From positions 215,540 through 279,539 of the forward strand of contig JBGAKR010000005.1 of the NCBI GenBank assembly GCA_044224315.1: a stretch of DNA of 64,000 bases. Reading direction: 5' to 3'. A program made the translations under genes and the position numbers. A model generated the notes under the pieces. The model was not told the DNA's origin. It did not search any database and saw only the letters and a program-made list of their open reading frames with translations. Of the stretch, positions 61,018 through 64,000 are shown in pieces (the stretch's first letter is position 1; each line of letters starts with the position of its first letter). The DNA is from JAGXTF01 sp044224315. Its GTDB lineage: Bacteria; Bacteroidota; Bacteroidia; NS11-12g; UBA955.

Positions 61018-61683
61018 ATGCAAACAGGGATAATAGGATCGGAAGACAGATTGCAATGCTGGAAGGTATTGAACGGCGAAAATACGAACTTGACATGGGT
61101 GCAAGATACCCAATTGGCAAAAAACTTCGACGTTTTTATTGACCTCAATTTCGACCTGCGCCCCGAAACCATTGCCCATTATGCGGGCAATACCCACACC
61201 ATTTTCTTTTTAAGTGCAGTAAATATTACCCCGGAACAGGCGTTTTTGAAAGCCGGACTTTCGTATCAAAACGAAAAAATATTTGGCATCAATGCCATTC
61301 CCACCTTTTTGGAACGCACTACAGCAGAGGTTACCAATCCTTTTAATCTGGAAACTGAAATGGCGAATACATTGCTAAAAACATTCGGCTACGAAAAAAC
61401 CGAGTGGGTGGGCAGCCGGGTAGGCATGATTACGCCCCGTATTGTTTTTATGATTATAAACGAGGCATGGTACACTTTTCAGGAAGGCACTGCCCAGCAA
61501 AAAGACATAGATACCGGCATGAAACTGGGCACCAATTACCCCAAAGGTCCGTTTGAATGGTGCCAACTGGCCGGCATTGAAAATGTGTATCAAACCCTAT
61601 TGGCCGTGTATGAAGATACCCGCGAGGAACGCTACAAAATTTGTCCGGCACTGAAAACTGCGCGCACCCGGGCCGCTATTTAA
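61018..61683 (+). CDS. 3-hydroxyacyl-CoA dehydrogenase-like protein (short form)
   Basis: 221 residues. The C-terminal 3HCDH domain is clear: VGSRVGMITPRIVFMIINEAWYT, QEGTAQQKDIDTGMKLGTNYPKGPFEWC, ERYKICPALK. The N-terminal part (MQTGIIGSEDRL, TIFFLSAVNIT) is a shortened or divergent nucleotide-binding domain lacking a typical GxGxxG, as in the short Bacteroidota form. Role in fatty-acid or phenylacetate oxidation is likely. The stop codon overlaps that of the convergent GNAT gene (61680-61683). Confidence 0.88.
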   Translation: MQTGIIGSEDRLQCWKVLNGENTNLTWVQDTQLAKNFDVFIDLNFDLRPETIAHYAGNTHTIFFLSAVNITPEQAFLKAGLSYQNEKIFGINAIPTFLERTTAEVTNPFNLETEMANTLLKTFGYEKTEWVGSRVGMITPRIVFMIINEAWYTFQEGTAQQKDIDTGMKLGTNYPKGPFEWCQLAGIENVYQTLLAVYEDTREERYKICPALKTARTRAAI

Positions 61684-62231
61684 TAAGAAAATTCTTCTTT
61701 TTTTACAGAATAAAGCACATGGCGCAGTAGCCAGGAATCGGACTCCAGCTTGGGGTGATCGAATTCGAAACGGCGCAACATGCCGGCTTTTTTCATCACA
61801 TTTTCGGAAGGGAAATTGTGTATGGAAGTAAATGCACAAACTTCGGGGGCCTGCAATTTTTCGAATGCATATTGTAAACAAGCCTTAGCCGCTTCGGTAG
61901 CATAACCCTTGCCCCAGGCGCTGCGTTTAAACCGCCAACCGGTTTCAATTTCAGGTAAATTTAATCCAGGCATATCGGTTTTAATTAAGCCCAGCATACC
62001 CACAAATTCACCTGAGATTAATTCATCCACCGCCCAAAAAGTATATCCATATTTTTCGGCATGGTCCATCAATCGCTGCACCAGTTGATCCGATTCTTCG
62101 CGGGTTAACAAGCCAGGAAAATATTTACGCACTTCTGCATCGGCATTGAGTTGGGCAAAGGGTTCCAAATCCGTTTCAAGCCAGTTGCGAAGACCCAGGC
62201 GGGGCGTTTGGAGAAGGTAGGTTTTATTCAT
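61680..62231 (-). CDS. GNAT acetyltransferase, RimJ/RimL type
   Basis: 183 residues. LLQTPRLGLRNWLETDLEPF at the start and WRFKRSAWGKGYATEAAKACLQYAFEKL for acetyl-CoA binding, then SENVMKKAGM, are hallmarks of the RimJ/RimL-like GNAT_3 group. Acetylates an N-terminus or small molecule; substrate not evident. It begins immediately after the fic stop (0-nt gap), so it is in the fic operon. Confidence 0.9.
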   Translation of the reverse strand: MNKTYLLQTPRLGLRNWLETDLEPFAQLNADAEVRKYFPGLLTREESDQLVQRLMDHAEKYGYTFWAVDELISGEFVGMLGLIKTDMPGLNLPEIETGWRFKRSAWGKGYATEAAKACLQYAFEKLQAPEVCAFTSIHNFPSENVMKKAGMLRRFEFDHPKLESDSWLLRHVLYSVKKEEFSY

Positions 62232-63188
62232 TTATTTGATAATTTTATATTTAGTATTATTGGTAGTTCCTATACTTTCAAAATACTTTAATTCTACTCC
62301 TTTTTTTAAATCACGACTCGCAGTAGCGGCAGAAATATCTTTAAATACATTCATATAATCTTTGCGGCTAAACTCCCCAATATTCAGCGATATAAAGTAA
62401 TCAATCCGGTCTTCCGTTTTTAAAATCCGATTGTTGTAATTGAGTAAATCTGCCAATGATTGATCGATTACACCCAGCATATACTCAATAAAAACCGTTG
62501 ATTTCCCTTCCTTATCACTTTGCGCTAAGGATTTATAATATGCTTTTTGGGAATTACGTATCAAAGTTTCAAAGGGCAGAAAATCAAAAATTGGATACTG
62601 GTCCATTAAAATTAAAGTTTGCCAAAGCCTTCCCATTCTGCCATTGCCATCTAAAAAAGGATGAATAAATTCCATTTCGTAATGAAAAACACAGCTTTTA
62701 ACCAGTGTCAATTCATTCATATCTTTTAAATAAGAAAATAAATCCTTCATTAAATAGGGCACATGCTTGTATGAAGGTACAATATGTTCCACCTTGCTAC
62801 CTTTAACAATGCCCACACCTTTGGTTCTATATTTTCCCGGATTGTCAATTAATCCTTGCATTAAAAGCTTATGGGCCTGTAAAAAACTTTTTTCCGAATG
62901 AAATTTAAAACTACCAAGGCTATCATACACTTTTATTGCATTCAACACTTCCAATACATCTTTTTTAGGACCCACAATACGTCGGTTTTCTACCATGGCC
63001 GCTATTTGTTCCTCAGTCAAAGTATTACCCTCGATTTGCAGTGAAGCGTGTATGGTTTTGATTCTATTCGCCTTGCGCAATTGGGGAGACTGCTTATTTA
63101 AAAATCCCGCATTCACCGCGCCCAGCTTCTCGGAGATGGAACTGATTTGTCTTAGTATTTTGGGTGTAATATCATAGGGTGGTTTCAT
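62232..63188 (-). CDS. Fic-domain AMP transferase with N-terminal inhibitory helix
   Basis: 318 residues. Fic core HPFLDGNGRMGRLW (His176) fits HxFx(D/E)GNGRxxR, so AMP transfer from ATP to a protein hydroxyl is expected. S49-L-Q-I-E53-G54 matches the (S/T)xxxE(G/N) inhibitory motif, here N-terminal (class II). The C-terminal ~70 residues (FSRKDYMNVFKDISAATASRDL) form a winged helix. ATG 63188 overlaps the left arm of a 12-bp palindrome, suggesting self-repression. Confidence 0.93.
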   Translation of the reverse strand: MKPPYDITPKILRQISSISEKLGAVNAGFLNKQSPQLRKANRIKTIHASLQIEGNTLTEEQIAAMVENRRIVGPKKDVLEVLNAIKVYDSLGSFKFHSEKSFLQAHKLLMQGLIDNPGKYRTKGVGIVKGSKVEHIVPSYKHVPYLMKDLFSYLKDMNELTLVKSCVFHYEMEFIHPFLDGNGRMGRLWQTLILMDQYPIFDFLPFETLIRNSQKAYYKSLAQSDKEGKSTVFIEYMLGVIDQSLADLLNYNNRILKTEDRIDYFISLNIGEFSRKDYMNVFKDISAATASRDLKKGVELKYFESIGTTNNTKYKIIK

Positions 63189-63219
63189 TTGATAGTATCA
63201 TTTGATACTATCAAAGGTA
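63188..63219 (-). promoter_or_regulatory. Palindromic operator and -7 element of fic
   Basis: TTTGATAGTATC (63188-63199) and GATACTATCAAA (63204-63215) form a perfect 12-bp inverted repeat with 4-nt spacer ATTT. The minus-strand -7 match TACCTTTG (63212-63219) overlaps the right arm, and the left arm ends at the first base of the ATG. The site spans the expected transcription start. Confidence 0.75.
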
Positions 63220-63250
63220 GGCAAATTGATAGAATGAGTCAACTAGTCCA

Positions 63251-63997
63251 TCAATGTGCATGCTCCTCAAAAACCTCATCCTCATCATGCGCTACGACAG
63301 GCAATAACACTGTTGGCACTTTGGGGTGATTGTGGTGTACATGGTGAAATGCAAAGGAGGATATTACGGGTGTCCAAATACGGGTAAGTTTCAGAGAAAT
63401 TAACCGCAACGGATTTCTGGGGGCTAAATGATGCGGAATATAAGTGGCCCAGATTGGCAATGTGCAGCTCATCACAAAGGCAACTGACCAGTACAACAAA
63501 CCAACGATTGAACCGGTTTGAAAATACAACCAAACAAAAAACACCAAAACAGTCAGGGTTAAAAAGGTTTCAAACAATTGAATATTGCAGGTTTTGGGAG
63601 CAATTTTAAGTGATGCAATGCGCAGGGTTAAAATATGGTAGGGCCCTTGAAACAGTACTTTTGCAAATTTCCAGTTGGCAGGCTCCCCTTCCGGATCGTT
63701 TTCACTCAGGCACATGCCATGGTGTCGTAAATGGGTAACCTGCATTCCATGGCCGCTTTTAAGGAGCAACAATCCGCTTAAAGTTAATAAAATAGAATTC
63801 GTTTTTTTCGACAATCCCAATGCGTTATGAATGGTATCGTGCATTTGTACAAACCCACCCAAAACCGTAAACAGTGCAAACAATCCCGCCCATACCCAAT
63901 GCCCGTTTAAGGCCAGTAAAATGTAAGCCGACAGCAAAATCCAGGGTCGTAAAACCTCCACTGCTGTTTGCCATTTTGTGAGTTTGTATTTAGCCAT
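63251..63997 (-). CDS. Fatty acid desaturase-family protein
   Basis: 248 residues, ATG at 63997. Membrane di-iron enzyme with three His boxes: HDTIH (53-57), HLRHH (89-93), HHVHHNHP near residue 217. Hydrophobic segments at about 19-50, 68-81 and 138-175. The spacing fits the acyl-lipid desaturase/carotene hydroxylase superfamily; substrate unclear. It may be the last gene of an operon starting outside the window. Confidence 0.85.
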   Translation of the reverse strand: MAKYKLTKWQTAVEVLRPWILLSAYILLALNGHWVWAGLFALFTVLGGFVQMHDTIHNALGLSKKTNSILLTLSGLLLLKSGHGMQVTHLRHHGMCLSENDPEGEPANWKFAKVLFQGPYHILTLRIASLKIAPKTCNIQLFETFLTLTVLVFFVWLYFQTGSIVGLLYWSVAFVMSCTLPIWATYIPHHLAPRNPLRLISLKLTRIWTPVISSFAFHHVHHNHPKVPTVLLPVVAHDEDEVFEEHAH

Positions 63998-64000
63998 TTT

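Noticed and set aside
1..64000. tRNA and rRNA genes
   Set aside because: No cloverleaf or rRNA-like sequence was noticed in the intergenic regions; a covariance search was not possible.

Overview
The window is a chromosomal segment of a Bacteroidota bacterium, probably a Chitinophagales- or Sphingobacteriales-like environmental lineage (the order is my inference). The evidence is: recurrent TAnnTTTG promoter -7 elements with no Shine-Dalgarno sequences; proteins with type IX secretion C-terminal sorting domains; many lipoproteins with a Cys-Lys-rich start; TonB-dependent receptors; a 728-residue type III glutamine synthetase; an S9B dipeptidyl peptidase; and a cobalamin adenosyltransferase.

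Layout. 1-7231 holds a partial BNR-repeat exported protein, lipoproteins and trxB, separated by long non-coding stretches built from repeated word-like motifs and a ~200-bp composite repeat. 7246-10097 holds acs, a barrel-like protein and a previously unlisted 32-residue membrane peptide with its own terminator. 10689-17246 is an AT-rich defence island, all on the + strand, with three modules: (i) a Pycsar-like operon of one PycTM-type membrane effector and two different class III nucleotidyl cyclases, (ii) an ImmA/IrrE peptidase with a DUF4411 PIN-like protein, (iii) a PARIS-like AriA (ABC ATPase) and AriB (DUF4435/TOPRIM) pair. The modules are separated by spacers with long imperfect inverted repeats. 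The island ends exactly where a copy of the 3' end of glnN begins (17426-17527); the intact glnN is 4.7 kb away in the same orientation. Between them lie a lipoprotein/barrel cluster and a RelE-like toxin with an XRE-Panacea antitoxin.

22190-29296 holds glnN, kup, a dipeptidyl peptidase IV and repeats. 29297-40367 is a three-gene surface locus (barrel, 2444-residue TANFOR-like protein, fibronectin-III protein). 40714-49749 holds bcp, two TonB-dependent receptors, gpsA and a corrinoid adenosyltransferase. 50016-56641 holds a T9SS-exported beta-helix protein, an AlkD-like protein, a GAGGCGC-type repeat tract and a MauG-like dihaem peroxidase with a cytochrome c lipoprotein. 56716-63997 holds paaN with a K+-channel-like protein and a DUF3467 protein, two neighbouring genes that each carry an internal frameshifting deletion (a copper monooxygenase-like gene and a RidA gene), a short 3-hydroxyacyl-CoA dehydrogenase, GNAT, Fic with a palindromic operator, and a desaturase.

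The most interesting items are the two-cyclase Pycsar-like operon, the cassette-like arrangement of the defence modules ending on a duplicated glnN tail, the phrase-like intergenic repeats, and a set of promoters so close to start codons that the mRNAs should be leaderless. All family assignments come from reading motifs; no searches were run.
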